64,000 bases of DNA from Negadavirga shengliensis (GCF_042652345.1 NZ_JBHSJJ010000017.1:73090-137089); one strand, 5' to 3'. Shown: positions 1 to 8,669, counted from the first letter of the stretch. Translations and numbers: made by a program. The notes: a model not told the origin generated them from the letters alone.

Positions 1-812
1 CCAGGATTGATCCCGAATTCATTCCGGCTTTTGAGATACCCCTGGTGGCGGGGAGGAATTTTCAGGAAGGATTAGACGGTAAGTTTACCATGATCATGAA
101 CGTGGAGGGGATAAAGGCGCTTGGAATTGATGATCCGGAAGAAGCAATTGGGTATGAAGTTGTTTGGGGCAACGTCAACATCGGGAAGGCGGAAATAGTA
201 GGGGTTGTGGATTTTCGCTCAACATCTTTCAAACAACATAACTATCCCGTGGCATTCACGTCTACTGTTTTGCCTCATAAATATGTGTCCATCAGTTTTA
301 ATGGCAACGACATTGACGAGCACATCGAATTGGTAAGGAGCAATTGGGAAACCGTATTTCCCGAAGTTCCATTTGATTACTTTTTTCTGGACGATCTTTT
401 CAATAGCCATTATCAATCAGAAAGGCATTTTGGACGTTTATTGATCATTTTTACCCTGCTGGCCATAATGGTAGCTTGTTCAGGACTTTATGCGATTGCT
501 GCCTTGACCATGCTGCAAAAAACCAAGGAAGTGGGTGTGAGGAAAATCTTAGGGGCTTCTCTCGGAAGTCTCATGTTGCTGTTGTCAAAAAAATTCTTTC
601 TCTTCATCATCCTGGCAGGAGGCCTCTCGCTCCCCATCATACATATGCTGCTGCGGGAGTGGTTAAAAAATTATCCTTATCAAACCGCGCTGTCCTGGTG
701 GATTTATCTGGCCCCCATACTGGCTATTTTTATGATTAGCCTGCTGACCATCGGTCATCAGGTAATCAGAACTTCTTTCATCAATCCCTCAAAACTTTTG
801 AGATATGAATAA
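1..812 (+). CDS. ABC transporter permease, FtsX/MacB type (C-terminal part)
   Basis: The reading frame is already open at base 3 and runs to a TAA at 812, so the gene begins before the window; the GTG at 45 is internal. The visible part is the last periplasmic segment followed by three hydrophobic stretches (about bases 435-510, 590-650 and 700-765). The segment after the first membrane helix reads KTKEVGVRKILGAS, which is the signature of MacB/FtsX permeases, and the protein ends FINPSKLLRYE, a typical tail of Bacteroidota macrolide-export-like permeases. The family works with an ABC ATPase in inner-membrane lipoprotein or peptide export. The substrate cannot be told. A full-length relative lies at the other end of the window (59496-62153). 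Confidence 0.9.
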   Translation, partial: RIDPEFIPAFEIPLVAGRNFQEGLDGKFTMIMNVEGIKALGIDDPEEAIGYEVVWGNVNIGKAEIVGVVDFRSTSFKQHNYPVAFTSTVLPHKYVSISFNGNDIDEHIELVRSNWETVFPEVPFDYFFLDDLFNSHYQSERHFGRLLIIFTLLAIMVACSGLYAIAALTMLQKTKEVGVRKILGASLGSLMLLLSKKFFLFIILAGGLSLPIIHMLLREWLKNYPYQTALSWWIYLAPILAIFMISLLTIGHQVIRTSFINPSKLLRYE

Positions 813-1065
813 GGCATAAAAAACCAATTTGCCATCAAAATAAGCTTTTGCCGTGGAGACGGTTGGCAGAAATCCCCGAGGGGCGGTGTCCGATGATCCT
901 GGCCCGGAACCAATGGCTTTTAGGTTTTATGAAGCGAAGTATATCAGCATATGTTGGTTTTTCCGGTGGTTTACAGGTATTTTAGCACTAAATCAAAGGA
1001 TGTTTTTTTCAGAATCCGGTTGCGCTGCATCCGACACGATTCTGCTATAATAAAAGAAGGAATTT

Positions 1066-2201
1066 ATGAGAATCAGTTGGCACACAATGGGAGTTTTGTT
1101 GGGGGCACTTTTTGCGCTCATAACAGGATCGGGATCCAAAACGGGAAATGAAACCCCGAAACTAAAAACTTTGTTTGAAGGAAAATTTTTGATGGCACCG
1201 CTCTGAATGCACAGCAGATCTTGGGGAAAGACACGGCTGCCCTGGAGGTGATTAAGACACATTTTAATTCGATAGTAGCGGAGAACGTTATGAAAAGCGG
1301 ACCGCTGCAGCGCCGGGAAGGAGAGTTTGATTTTTCATTGGCGGACCGGTTTGTGGAGTTTGGCGAGGACAACGAAATGCATATTACGGGCCACACCTTG
1401 ATCTGGCATTCCCAGGCACCGAATTGGTTCTTTACAGACAGTCAGGGAAATGATGTTTCAAGGGAAGTGCTGATACAGCGCATGGAAAATCACATCAAAA
1501 CGGTGGTGGGCAGGTACAAGGGCCGGGTGAAAGGATGGGATGTGGTCAATGAGGCCATCTTGGATGACGGATCATACAGGAAAAGCAAGTTTTTTGAGAT
1601 TATCGGTGAGGAGTTCATCCCGTTGGCTTTTCAGTTTGCCCATGAGGCCGACACAGAGGCAGCGCTTTATTATAACGATTACTCCATGTCCAATCCGGGC
1701 AAACGGCAAGGGGTAATTTCCATGGTTAAAAAACTGCAGGAGGAAGGGCTCAAAATTGACGGTATAGGCATGCAGGGACATGTGGGCTTGGATTACCCTT
1801 CCCTTCAGGAATTTGAAAGAAGCATTGTGGCCTTTTCCGATTTGGGGGTGGAAGTGATGGTCACGGAGCTGGATATCACGGTGCTGCCCTCGCCCCGTGC
1901 GAACCAAGGGGCAGAGGTATCCACCAACTTTACCTATCAGGAAAAAATAAATCCCTATAAGGAGGGGCTGCCCGATTCGGTATCAGAGGCGCTGACGGAA
2001 CGTTATCTTGACTTTTTTAAACTGTTTATAAAGCATCAGGATAAAATTTCAAGAGTAACTACATGGGGAGTTGCGGACCACCACTCCTGGAAAAACAACT
2101 GGCCTGTCCGTGGGAGAACGGACTATCCCTTGTTGTTTGACAGGAACTACCAGCCCAAGCCTATGGTGTCCCGCTTGGTTGAAGCGGTAACTTTGGATTA
2201 A
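1066..2201 (+). pseudogene. Endo-1,4-beta-xylanase, GH10, one frameshift
   Basis: GH10 enzymes cut the xylan backbone. The catalytic barrel is complete: the acid/base Glu lies in WDVVNEA (codon 1551-1553) and the nucleophile in TELDITVLP (codon 1866-1868); the substrate-binding ITGHTLIWHSQ motif is also present. The natural start is the ATG at 1066, which opens a signal peptide and a spacer reading into KTLFEGKF. That frame stops at 1204-1206, while the frame with GTALNAQQILGKD and the barrel is closed upstream by a TGA at 1176. The two frames meet at an A4T5 run (1182-1190); one extra T would join them into a protein of about 378 residues. Either the gene is a recent pseudogene or the assembly has lost one base. 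A TTG at 1221 could give only a protein without signal peptide. The GH43 gene downstream suggests a xylan function. Confidence 0.85.
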
Positions 2202-2464
2202 GTTGAATGAACTTGTGGTGAGATTTTCTATATTAGCCCATGGTTCCAGGAAAACGATTCAGACCGGAGAATGCAATTCTTGTGTTTTAACCGTTGGCCG
2301 TGGCTATCCTTAGGGTAAGTGCGGGCCCCAGTAGGTAAAGACTGGAAAAAAGACAGCTGATATACCGACCGGTCGGGATGATTCAATTTTCCAACCCATG
2401 ATGTTGACCATTTTCAATCAGGCAATGAGTAAACGGTACCATCTTAATCCAAAATAAACTATTC

Positions 2465-4174
2465 ATGAAAAAGCAGCAGGCGATCATTTTAGCAGTCTTT
2501 TGTACTTGGTTTTCCATGACGGAAATATATAGCCAGAGCACGCAGAAGCATGCCCCTTTATTTTCCAAGGTGGTATATCAGGGGGATGATCAGGTCTACA
2601 AGGACTATCCGTTGAAGGAAGGTGAGTTTTATAATCCGATTTTACAAGGATGTTACCCTGACCCATCCATCACCCGAAAAGGAGATGACTATTATTTGGT
2701 CAGCTCCTCATTTGCCATGTTCCCTGGAGTGCCGATATTTCATTCCAATGATCTGGTGAACTGGAAACAAATTGGTCATGTGCTTGACCGGCCGTCTCAA
2801 CTGAAAGTCCATGATGCAGGCATAAGCGCCGGCATATTCGCGCCTGACATTATTTATAACCCGCACAATGACACTTTTTATATGATCACCACGCAGTTTG
2901 CCGGCGGGTTTGGGAACATCGTGGTAAAAACAAAAGACCCTCACCAAGGCTGGAGCGACCCTATAAAATTGGATTTCGGGGGGATTGATCCCGCATTGTT
3001 CTTCGATGATGACGGAAAAGCGTATGTCGTGCATAATGACGCCCCGGATGAAGGGAAGGCGCTTTATGAGGGACATCGGGTCATCAAGCTCTGGGAATAT
3101 GATTTGGATAAGGACCAAGTGATCGCAGGAACTGACCAGACCATCGTTGACGGGGGTGTGGATATTTCCCAAAAACCGATTTGGATAGAAGCTCCCCATA
3201 TCTACAAAAAAGACGGCAAATATTATTTGATGTGTGCTGAGGGCGGCACTGGCGGATGGCACAGCGAAGTCATTTTCATCAGTGATCATCCCAAAGGCCC
3301 CTACAAGCCCGCGCCGGGCAATCCGATCCTTACCCAGAGGTATTTTTCCAAAGACAGGAAAAACAAAGTGGATTGGGCGGGGCATGCGGATTTGGTATTG
3401 GGGCCTGATAATCAGTATTACGGGGTCTTTCTGGGCATCCGTCCCAACGAAAAAGACAGGGTGAATACAGGCCGGGAAACCTTTATTTTGCCGGTGGATT
3501 GGTCAGGGGAGTTTCCCGTCTTTGTAAATGGACTTGTCCCCTTAGTACCCAAACTCAAAATGCCTCAAGGGGTTGAAAACATGACAGCGGGGGCTGGCTT
3601 TTTTCCCAACGGGAATTTTACTTATGAAGAAGATTTCTCATCCGAGAAGCTGGATTATAGATGGATAGGCCTTAGAGGACCCCGGGAAGAATTTATATCC
3701 ATGACAAACAACGGCCTGCAAATCACCCCCTTTGAAACGAACATCAAAGAAGTAAAACCCACTTCAACATTATTTTACAGACAGCAGCATAATCATTTTT
3801 CATTTACCGCCACCGTAGACTACAAGCCGGCTTCAGAGAAGGATTTGGCGGGCATTGTGTGTCTGCAAAGCGAGCAGTTCCATTATGTATTTGGTCTCAC
3901 CAAAAAAGGAAATGATGATTACCTGATACTGGAAAAGACGGAAAAAGGAGAATCACAGGTGTTGGCCAGTACGAAAATTGAGATCAAAGGCCCTGTGCAC
4001 CTGCAGGTCAAAGCCAGGGGGGATGAATATGAATTCGGTTATTCCACCACAGGAGGTGATTTCGTTAACCTGGGAGGAACCGTTTCGGGAGATATTCTTT
4101 CCACCAACGTGGCCGGAGGGTTTACCGGCTGTTTGTTGGGTTTGTATGCCACCTCAGCCAACAATGCACGCTAA
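2465..4174 (+). CDS. GH43 beta-xylosidase / arabinofuranosidase, secreted
   Basis: The 569-aa protein has a signal peptide (about residues 1-24, ending before QSTQK) and then a five-bladed propeller of GH43 type. The three expected carboxylates can be placed: general base Asp66 in CYPDPS, pKa-modulating Asp175 in GIDPALFFDDDG, and general acid Glu242 in WIEAPHIY. A C-terminal beta-sandwich domain (about residues 390-569) is the usual accessory domain of xylosidase-like GH43 proteins. The family removes xylose or arabinose from xylo-oligosaccharides, which suits the GH10 gene 263 bases upstream. The protein stops at ATSANNAR, slightly earlier than expected, because such sandwich domains normally finish with one more strand. 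The precise specificity is not readable from sequence. Confidence 0.88.
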   Translation: MKKQQAIILAVFCTWFSMTEIYSQSTQKHAPLFSKVVYQGDDQVYKDYPLKEGEFYNPILQGCYPDPSITRKGDDYYLVSSSFAMFPGVPIFHSNDLVNWKQIGHVLDRPSQLKVHDAGISAGIFAPDIIYNPHNDTFYMITTQFAGGFGNIVVKTKDPHQGWSDPIKLDFGGIDPALFFDDDGKAYVVHNDAPDEGKALYEGHRVIKLWEYDLDKDQVIAGTDQTIVDGGVDISQKPIWIEAPHIYKKDGKYYLMCAEGGTGGWHSEVIFISDHPKGPYKPAPGNPILTQRYFSKDRKNKVDWAGHADLVLGPDNQYYGVFLGIRPNEKDRVNTGRETFILPVDWSGEFPVFVNGLVPLVPKLKMPQGVENMTAGAGFFPNGNFTYEEDFSSEKLDYRWIGLRGPREEFISMTNNGLQITPFETNIKEVKPTSTLFYRQQHNHFSFTATVDYKPASEKDLAGIVCLQSEQFHYVFGLTKKGNDDYLILEKTEKGESQVLASTKIEIKGPVHLQVKARGDEYEFGYSTTGGDFVNLGGTVSGDILSTNVAGGFTGCLLGLYATSANNAR

Positions 4175-4349
4175 GCGGCAAAAGATACGCGCAATTCAGG
4201 TAATCTGATTTTGTGGAGGGAAGTCCCCGAAACGTAACAAGTCAAAAAAGATTCCCCCGAATATGGATTTGAAGTGATTAAATGCCTCTTCGGTATCGCC
4301 GGGGAAGTGGAGGTAAGGGTTTGCCGATGTCATTGCGCTGAAATTCTGA

Positions 4350-4898
4350 TTATAGAATTTCAGGTTCATTTTCGGATGGGGACATTTTCAGAAAACTGTC
4401 AATACGGTCCTTTTGTCGGATATGGTGCCGTAAATGCATTTCCGCATACTGATACCATTCCCTGGCATCAAGGTATCCATGCCCCGGGTGTTTTGTCTTT
4501 CCGCTGTTGTCGTTGTTTGATATCTCTTTACCCAAATCATTTGCCTGATCATACAAATCCATCAACCCTACCTGCAGTTGAATTTTATTTCCTGGTTGTC
4601 CGACAACGATTTCTGGAGGGCCTACCAGTTTCTTATTGGGAAAGGCATTTGTAAGGAATAATTCCTTGGCCCCTTCCGACATGGATTTCGCTGAGTTTTC
4701 ATTGTCGGAAAGGCATATCCTGACCTGCTGGAAGAAAAATCCTGTCTCTTCAATGATATGGGCATAAACTTGCCCCATTGACCAGCTGTTTTGATCGGGT
4801 TGGAGTAGGAGCTGATCAAAACTGTAGCCTTTAAGTTCCGTCAGCCAGTAATCAATGATTACATTGAATTTTTTTGTCAATTGGTGCACGTTGATCAT
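4350..4898 (-). CDS. DinB-like domain protein
   Basis: The 182-aa protein has no signal peptide. It shows the four-helix pattern of DinB/YfiT-like proteins: an N-terminal helix with WLTELKGYS, the WSMGQVYAHIIEE segment containing the first metal-ligand-type histidine, and a late REWYQYAEMHLRHHIRQKDRI segment with clustered histidines. Members are thought to be metal-dependent thiol transferases or stress-linked enzymes, but most have no assigned reaction. It is alone on the minus strand, 321 bases from the next minus-strand gene, so no operon partner informs its role. Confidence 0.75.
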   Translation of the reverse strand: MINVHQLTKKFNVIIDYWLTELKGYSFDQLLLQPDQNSWSMGQVYAHIIEETGFFFQQVRICLSDNENSAKSMSEGAKELFLTNAFPNKKLVGPPEIVVGQPGNKIQLQVGLMDLYDQANDLGKEISNNDNSGKTKHPGHGYLDAREWYQYAEMHLRHHIRQKDRIDSFLKMSPSENEPEIL

Positions 4899-5219
4899 GA
4901 TGTTGTTGGCTTTATATTAAGGGTAAAAGTAAGTACTTTGGAAGTCATCTTTTCAGTGTGAAGCCGGCAATTTAGAAGGGTGATTACGACACCTGCTGTG
5001 CCCTTAATGTGCTTACTCGGATTTATAACAGAAGATTGATTGGGTCAATCTGGATGGCATGTACCTGATAATCCTCCTAAGACCATTATCACAAGCTTGA
5101 CCAATGCCCATGGGCATATTGGTGAGATAAAGGGAATAGAGGGGCTCTAAAGAGAGGCGTATTGAAAATTTGTCGATATGCCGATGTCTCCTGACTTAAA
5201 ACGGAAGTAACTTTCTTGC
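4899..5219. other. Gap without a recognised gene
   Basis: No convincing gene, RNA or strong hairpin is visible. A 36-codon open frame on the plus strand (5040-5150) has reasonable-looking residues, but no start codon context and no family that I recognise. It is treated as background or a remnant. Confidence 0.5.
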
Positions 5220-6059
5220 TTATCTCAGGTAAATAATGTTGGCCACCGACCGTTCACCCTCGTGGTCAAACGTTTTGTTATCCGACGGGTGGTTGACAAT
5301 GTTGTTTTCAGTTGCGCCTTTAACAAACAGGGTGCTGCTTCCCCCGCCGTCAAGGTTCATGGCGTCCTGTGCACCCAGCCAGCGCAGGGTTTTTGCCAGT
5401 TCATCCAACCGCATCCCCTGTGCCAAACGGTTTCTGCCATCCACAACGATAAGAATAAGCTTCTTGTCAGCAGTCAGGGCCACCGCACTGCGCGGATGGC
5501 GGTTGTCGTTAAAAGGATTGTTGGTCAATGCCATGTCCCGGCCATCTTGCACCAAAAGCGGGCCTGAAAGTAAAATATCCGGAAAATCACTGCTTTGGTA
5601 GTTGATCGCGGAGCCGGGCTGGATGGCACTGGCTTTCTTGGAAAGCATCAGCACGGCATCGGCCCTGTCGGTTTCTTTTTGGGTAGTGTTGATGGTTTTA
5701 CCGCCCACTTTCACGTAATCCACCGCTCCTCCGTTTTTCATGTCGAAAAAGCCTCCGTTGATCGCGACGATGGCTTGATTTTCCGCGGCGAACCGGGACG
5801 TCTTTTTCAATTGCGCCGGATCTGCTGCGATGCGGATTCTTTTACGGTACTTCCTGATATCGATTTCGACAAAATTAATCTCCTGCTGGCTTTGGAAAAG
5901 ATCGTCAAAATGCCCTTGCTTCCACACCACCCCTTTTTTGATGGGCGTGGCTTTCCAGTTTTGGGTGACCACGGCCACAGAATCCGCCTGCTGCGCGAAC
6001 AGTATGGTCTGAATGAAAAATAAAAAACCGGGTAAAAGGATGGATTTCAAATTGTTCAT
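5220..6059 (-). CDS. Phosphodiester glycosidase family protein (NAGPA-like), secreted
   Basis: The 279-aa protein has a signal peptide ending at about residue 22 (LFAQQ). The NAGPA / DUF2233 fold is supported by AINGGFFDMKNGG, by the SAVALTADKKLILIVVDGR segment, and by GAQDAMNLDGGGSSTLFV near the end, which is the most conserved motif of the family. Relatives uncover N-acetylglucosamine phosphodiesters or act on exopolysaccharide and cell-wall glycans; many bacterial members are secreted and of unknown substrate. It reads toward the DinB-like gene and is separated by 142 bases from the LytTR gene upstream on the same strand, so co-transcription is possible but not shown. Confidence 0.85.
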   Translation of the reverse strand: MNNLKSILLPGFLFFIQTILFAQQADSVAVVTQNWKATPIKKGVVWKQGHFDDLFQSQQEINFVEIDIRKYRKRIRIAADPAQLKKTSRFAAENQAIVAINGGFFDMKNGGAVDYVKVGGKTINTTQKETDRADAVLMLSKKASAIQPGSAINYQSSDFPDILLSGPLLVQDGRDMALTNNPFNDNRHPRSAVALTADKKLILIVVDGRNRLAQGMRLDELAKTLRWLGAQDAMNLDGGGSSTLFVKGATENNIVNHPSDNKTFDHEGERSVANIIYLR

Positions 6060-6201
6060 TTCTTTTTTGAGTGACGAATATAGCTATTTAAGACCTGTCA
6101 TCATTCCCTCTTGAAAAAAGCATTATGGGATTTTCATTCGGCTCTCATACATTTTCCTTTCTCCTCAAAATTTTTGAGATAGGAATAGCAAGAAACCGTA
6201 T

Positions 6202-6999
6202 TCATATCGCCAGCAATTTGTACAGGTCCTTTTTGTAAGACCTGCCGATAGGAATGGTGTGCCCGTCCAGAATGATGTGATTGTCATTGATGGTTTTGAT
6301 CAGGTCGAGGGCCACCATATAGGATTTATGCACCCGGACCAGTTTTTTATCCGCCAAAAGCTTTTCGGTGGTTTTTAAGGAACCTTTGACGATGATCTGT
6401 TCCTGCTTGGTAAAAACAATCGAATAATCTTTTAATCCCTTTACATGCGTGACATGGTCCAGATTGGTTTTGATCTGCCTTGTGCCTGTTTTTAAGAAGA
6501 CAATCTTTTCCTGGCCATTTGGGTGCTGCAAGTGGGATAGATCTGTTCCTGAGGTTTTCTTTTTTCTTTCCTCGTACCAATCAAGGCTGACCTTCAGCGC
6601 GGCGGTAAGCAATAAATACCAGGAAATGGTGACGAAATTATAAGGGAACGCATGCCAGAAATCCCTGCTGGCCAAGTCCCCTATGACATATCCATAAAGA
6701 TAGATGTCATACAGGTTTTGCAAGCTGACATAGACAATAAGCGCCGAGAATAACAATAACGCATAAACCGTATATCTCCTGGCCCGGAAATACCGGGGGA
6801 CCAGATAATAAAGATGAAAATATACCAATGATATGACCAGCAGAAGACGGACGGTTACGCATTCAATAAAATGGTCCGGCAGATTGAACTTTTGGATCAG
6901 GTATCTTCTGTCGTACAGAAAAATGACCGTCACCACCAGCCAAAACAACAAATGGTAGATCTTTCTGGGCACTGTCATATTCCTGATGGAGACATTCAT
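6202..6999 (-). CDS. Membrane-anchored LytTR transcription factor
   Basis: The 265-aa protein has four hydrophobic helices in its first 150 residues (about 14-36, 45-68, 78-105 and 120-142) followed by a LytTR DNA-binding domain (about residues 165-263), seen in VTHVKGLKDYSIVF, LVRVHKSYMVAL and IPIGRSYKKDL. There is no receiver domain and no histidine kinase domain. It therefore looks like a one-component regulator in which the membrane part senses a signal and the tethered LytTR domain binds DNA. The divergent secreted protein gene at 7201 shares a 201-base intergenic region and is the nearest candidate target; that link is inferred from position only. Confidence 0.85.
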   Translation of the reverse strand: MNVSIRNMTVPRKIYHLLFWLVVTVIFLYDRRYLIQKFNLPDHFIECVTVRLLLVISLVYFHLYYLVPRYFRARRYTVYALLLFSALIVYVSLQNLYDIYLYGYVIGDLASRDFWHAFPYNFVTISWYLLLTAALKVSLDWYEERKKKTSGTDLSHLQHPNGQEKIVFLKTGTRQIKTNLDHVTHVKGLKDYSIVFTKQEQIIVKGSLKTTEKLLADKKLVRVHKSYMVALDLIKTINDNHIILDGHTIPIGRSYKKDLYKLLAI

Positions 7000-7200
7000 G
7001 TTTACCTTTCTAAATCCCGCCTCTGTAAGTAAATATAAAATTAATAGTGGACAAAACCATCGTATACCAATAACTGATTTAATAGACGAACCGGTGCGGT
7101 TGTATAATAAACCCGTTGGTGGTCTACTTTATTTTCGCTTCATTTTTCTTAGGATTAATATTGTTTCAGGATATTTTATTTCACATTTAAAAATTCAGCT

Positions 7201-7668
7201 ATGTTACACACCACATTCATACATGCGTTGGCCAAGGCGCTCGCGCTTGTTACCCTTTGTCTGTTGGGACTTGCTTTTACGACAAAGGCAGGATTAGACG
7301 GTTATGAGATTTATCTCAACGATCAACTCATTCTAAAACAGTACGTGAACCAGCCTTTGGATCTGAGAAAGCTCCAGTTGGAGAAAGCGGACCCCAATGA
7401 CCAGTTGCGCATTTACTATACCCATTGCCACATTGACGGCGCAGGGACGGGCAGAAGCATTGCCGTCAAAGATCAAAAAGGACGTATTCTGAAGCAATGG
7501 GAATTTATGGATGTGGCCGACTCCCGTACAAGTGCGGTTATGGTTATACCTGTGAAAGAACTGTTGCAGCTGGAAAAGAGCCATGTCCATCATGACCTTA
7601 CGCTCCATTATACCGCCAAGGAACTTTTTGAAGGAGAGACTTTTCTTGCTTCTTTCCGGCTGGACTAG
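7201..7668 (+). CDS. Small secreted protein of unknown function
   Basis: The 155-aa protein has a hydrophobic leader (about residues 8-28, ending FTTKA) and a mature part of about 125 residues rich in beta-strand pattern, with a YYTHCHIDGAGTGRSIAV segment and a C-terminal LHYTAKELFEGETFLASFRLD. I do not recognise a family with certainty; similar short exported proteins are frequent next to LytTR genes in Bacteroidota. It is transcribed divergently from the membrane LytTR regulator and is followed by a hairpin with a T run. It probably resides in the periplasm or outer envelope. Confidence 0.7.
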   Translation: MLHTTFIHALAKALALVTLCLLGLAFTTKAGLDGYEIYLNDQLILKQYVNQPLDLRKLQLEKADPNDQLRIYYTHCHIDGAGTGRSIAVKDQKGRILKQWEFMDVADSRTSAVMVIPVKELLQLEKSHVHHDLTLHYTAKELFEGETFLASFRLD

Positions 7669-7692
7669 CATGGGAACCGGGGGATGGGTGAA

Positions 7693-7724
7693 CAGCCCCG
7701 GACACTTCCGGGAACGGCTTTTTT
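7693..7724 (+). terminator. Probable terminator after the small secreted protein gene
   Basis: A GC-rich imperfect hairpin (outer arms AGCC and GGCT, inner arms CCGGA and TCCGG) is followed directly by six T bases. It lies 25 bases after the stop codon of the gene ending at 7668. Confidence 0.5.
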
Positions 7725-7757
7725 ACAAAAACGTCCCTAACTCACGTTAAATAAAGC

Positions 7758-7794
7758 AAATTGCCTTTGATTGTTTATACAATCAGGGCAATTT
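7758..7794 (-). terminator. Hairpin beside the displaced ssrA end; candidate former tmRNA terminator
   Basis: Arms AAATTGCC (7758-7765) with TGATTG (7768-7773) pair with CAATCA (7780-7785) and GGCAATTT (7787-7794) around a 6-base loop. Read on the minus strand it lies about 35 bases past the displaced tmRNA 3' end at 7827-7853, the place where the original tmRNA terminator is expected. The run after it (GCTTTATTT) is only moderately T-rich. Confidence 0.4.
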
Positions 7795-7826
7795 TCCTGA
7801 TCGACAGCCGCTGGCGTAGTTCAAGT

Positions 7827-7853
7827 TGGTGGGGCTGGCGGGAATCGAACCCG
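7827..7853 (-). repeat. Displaced 3' end of ssrA (distal attachment site)
   Basis: On the minus strand this fragment is a T-arm and acceptor ending CAGCCCC-A-CCA. Its 20 bases at 7834-7853 are identical to 10061-10080 inside the functional tmRNA gene. Its acceptor strand CAGCCCC pairs perfectly with the tmRNA 5' end GGGGCTG, better than the copy now in use (CAGCTCC), and it alone encodes CCA. This suggests it is the original host 3' end pushed away by insertion of the island. Confidence 0.8.
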
Positions 7854-7917
7854 AACCAATGAGGAAAATAAGGCGTATTTCTAATTTTAGTATATTTGGA
7901 TGGTAAATATAAGGCTT

Positions 7918-8223
7918 ATGGTAGATTTGATTAAAGATAATCAGGAAGCATTAATAAAGCTTTGCCAACAATATCACGCTCAAACCATGCACGTTTTTGG
8001 ATCAGCCTCCACCAACCATTTTCATGAATTCGGTGATGTGGATATTTTAATTTCCTTTAAGGAAATTCCCATTGAAAAATATACGGATAATTATTTTTGT
8101 CTTCATGAAGAATTGGAGCAATTATTCGGTCGGAAGGTAGATCTGATCGCTGAAAGGTCATTGAGTAATCCCTGTTTTATTAAAAGGGTAGAGGACACCA
8201 AGCAGTTACTTTATGCAGCATGA
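7918..8223 (+). CDS. MNT-type nucleotidyltransferase (antitoxin of a HEPN/MNT pair)
   Basis: The protein has 101 residues from the ATG at 7918; an in-frame ATG at 7900 is possible, but relatives begin at the MVDLIKDN position. The minimal nucleotidyltransferase signature is clear: FGSA followed ten residues later by GDVDILISF (GS-x10-DxD type), and a C-terminal LFGRKVDLI strand that carries the third acidic residue. In HEPN/MNT toxin-antitoxin systems this protein blocks the HEPN ribonuclease, in studied cases by adding AMP to it. The partner gene overlaps the end of this one (8213-8308) but is cut short, so the antitoxin appears to be orphaned. Confidence 0.85.
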   Translation: MVDLIKDNQEALIKLCQQYHAQTMHVFGSASTNHFHEFGDVDILISFKEIPIEKYTDNYFCLHEELEQLFGRKVDLIAERSLSNPCFIKRVEDTKQLLYAA

Positions 8224-8308
8224 TGTCAGAAAATATCTTTTGGACATTTCCACTTCAATCGATTCAATCAACGATTTTATTGAAAGCAGGAAAAACTTTA
8301 GTGAATAG
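8213..8308 (+). pseudogene. Truncated HEPN (DUF86-like) toxin gene
   Basis: A 31-codon frame starts with an ATG inside the last codons of the MNT gene, the overlap normally seen between MNT and HEPN genes. It reads MQHDVRKYLLDISTSIDSIN and ends FIESRKNFSE before a TAG. This matches the first helix of DUF86-type HEPN proteins, which are normally about 110-120 residues long. The catalytic Rx4-6H motif lies near the C-terminus in the family and is absent here, so no ribonuclease can be made. Confidence 0.65.
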
Positions 8309-8339
8309 GAATGAAATAAGTTATATACGTTGATTGATC

Positions 8340-8390
8340 GTATCATGTAGGATACATTTTTTTAATTAAAACGTATCGTATGTGATACGT
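8340..8390. promoter_or_regulatory. Two operator-like inverted repeats
   Basis: Site 1 is GTATC-N6-GATAC (8340-8355). Site 2 is ACGTATC-N6-GATACGT (8371-8390), with seven-base perfect arms. Both have a 6-base spacer, and their centres are 33 bases apart, about three helix turns, so a dimeric repressor could bind both on one DNA face. The AT-rich stretch between them could hold a promoter. The layout is typical of autoregulated toxin-antitoxin or restriction-system operons; the regulator gene is no longer recognisable. Confidence 0.5.
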
Positions 8391-8392
8391 TT

Positions 8393-8669
8393 ATGAAGAT
8401 TTTTCGTATCTCGATGACCTGGAATACGGTACCGCAGGGAAGATTCCACGCTGGCTCTTCGGATTTCTGTATTGATATTGATTTGTTTTCTCAGACAAGC
8501 CGTTCATATTATAAAGGCAGCGCAAGTCCCAGTGGTTATTTAATTGAGGGTTTAGGAAGTAGGTGGAGGAAAAAAGATGCTTTTGAATGAAATTTTTACG
8601 GAAGAAAAAGCTTTGGTTAGGGATGGTAAATATCATTTAGTTTTTGAAATACCCCTAATTTCCATTTAA
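8393..8669 (+). other. Two short unrecognised reading frames, probable remnants
   Basis: An ATG three bases after the second operator-like repeat opens a 65-codon frame (8393-8590), and a 30-codon frame (8577-8669, starting MLLNEIFTEEKALVRDGKYH) overlaps its end. Neither matches a family that I recognise. Their place directly after the operator and before the restriction-modification scar suggests leftovers of a regulated gene, but real translation is unproven. Confidence 0.25.

Noticed and set aside
2708..3385. 225-codon antisense frame within the GH43 gene
   Set aside because: The sense frame holds the GH43 catalytic residues; the antisense frame shows no domain.
5040..5150. 36-codon plus-strand frame with SLTNAHGHIGEIKGIEGL
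   Set aside because: It looks slightly protein-like, but it has no start codon and no recognised family.
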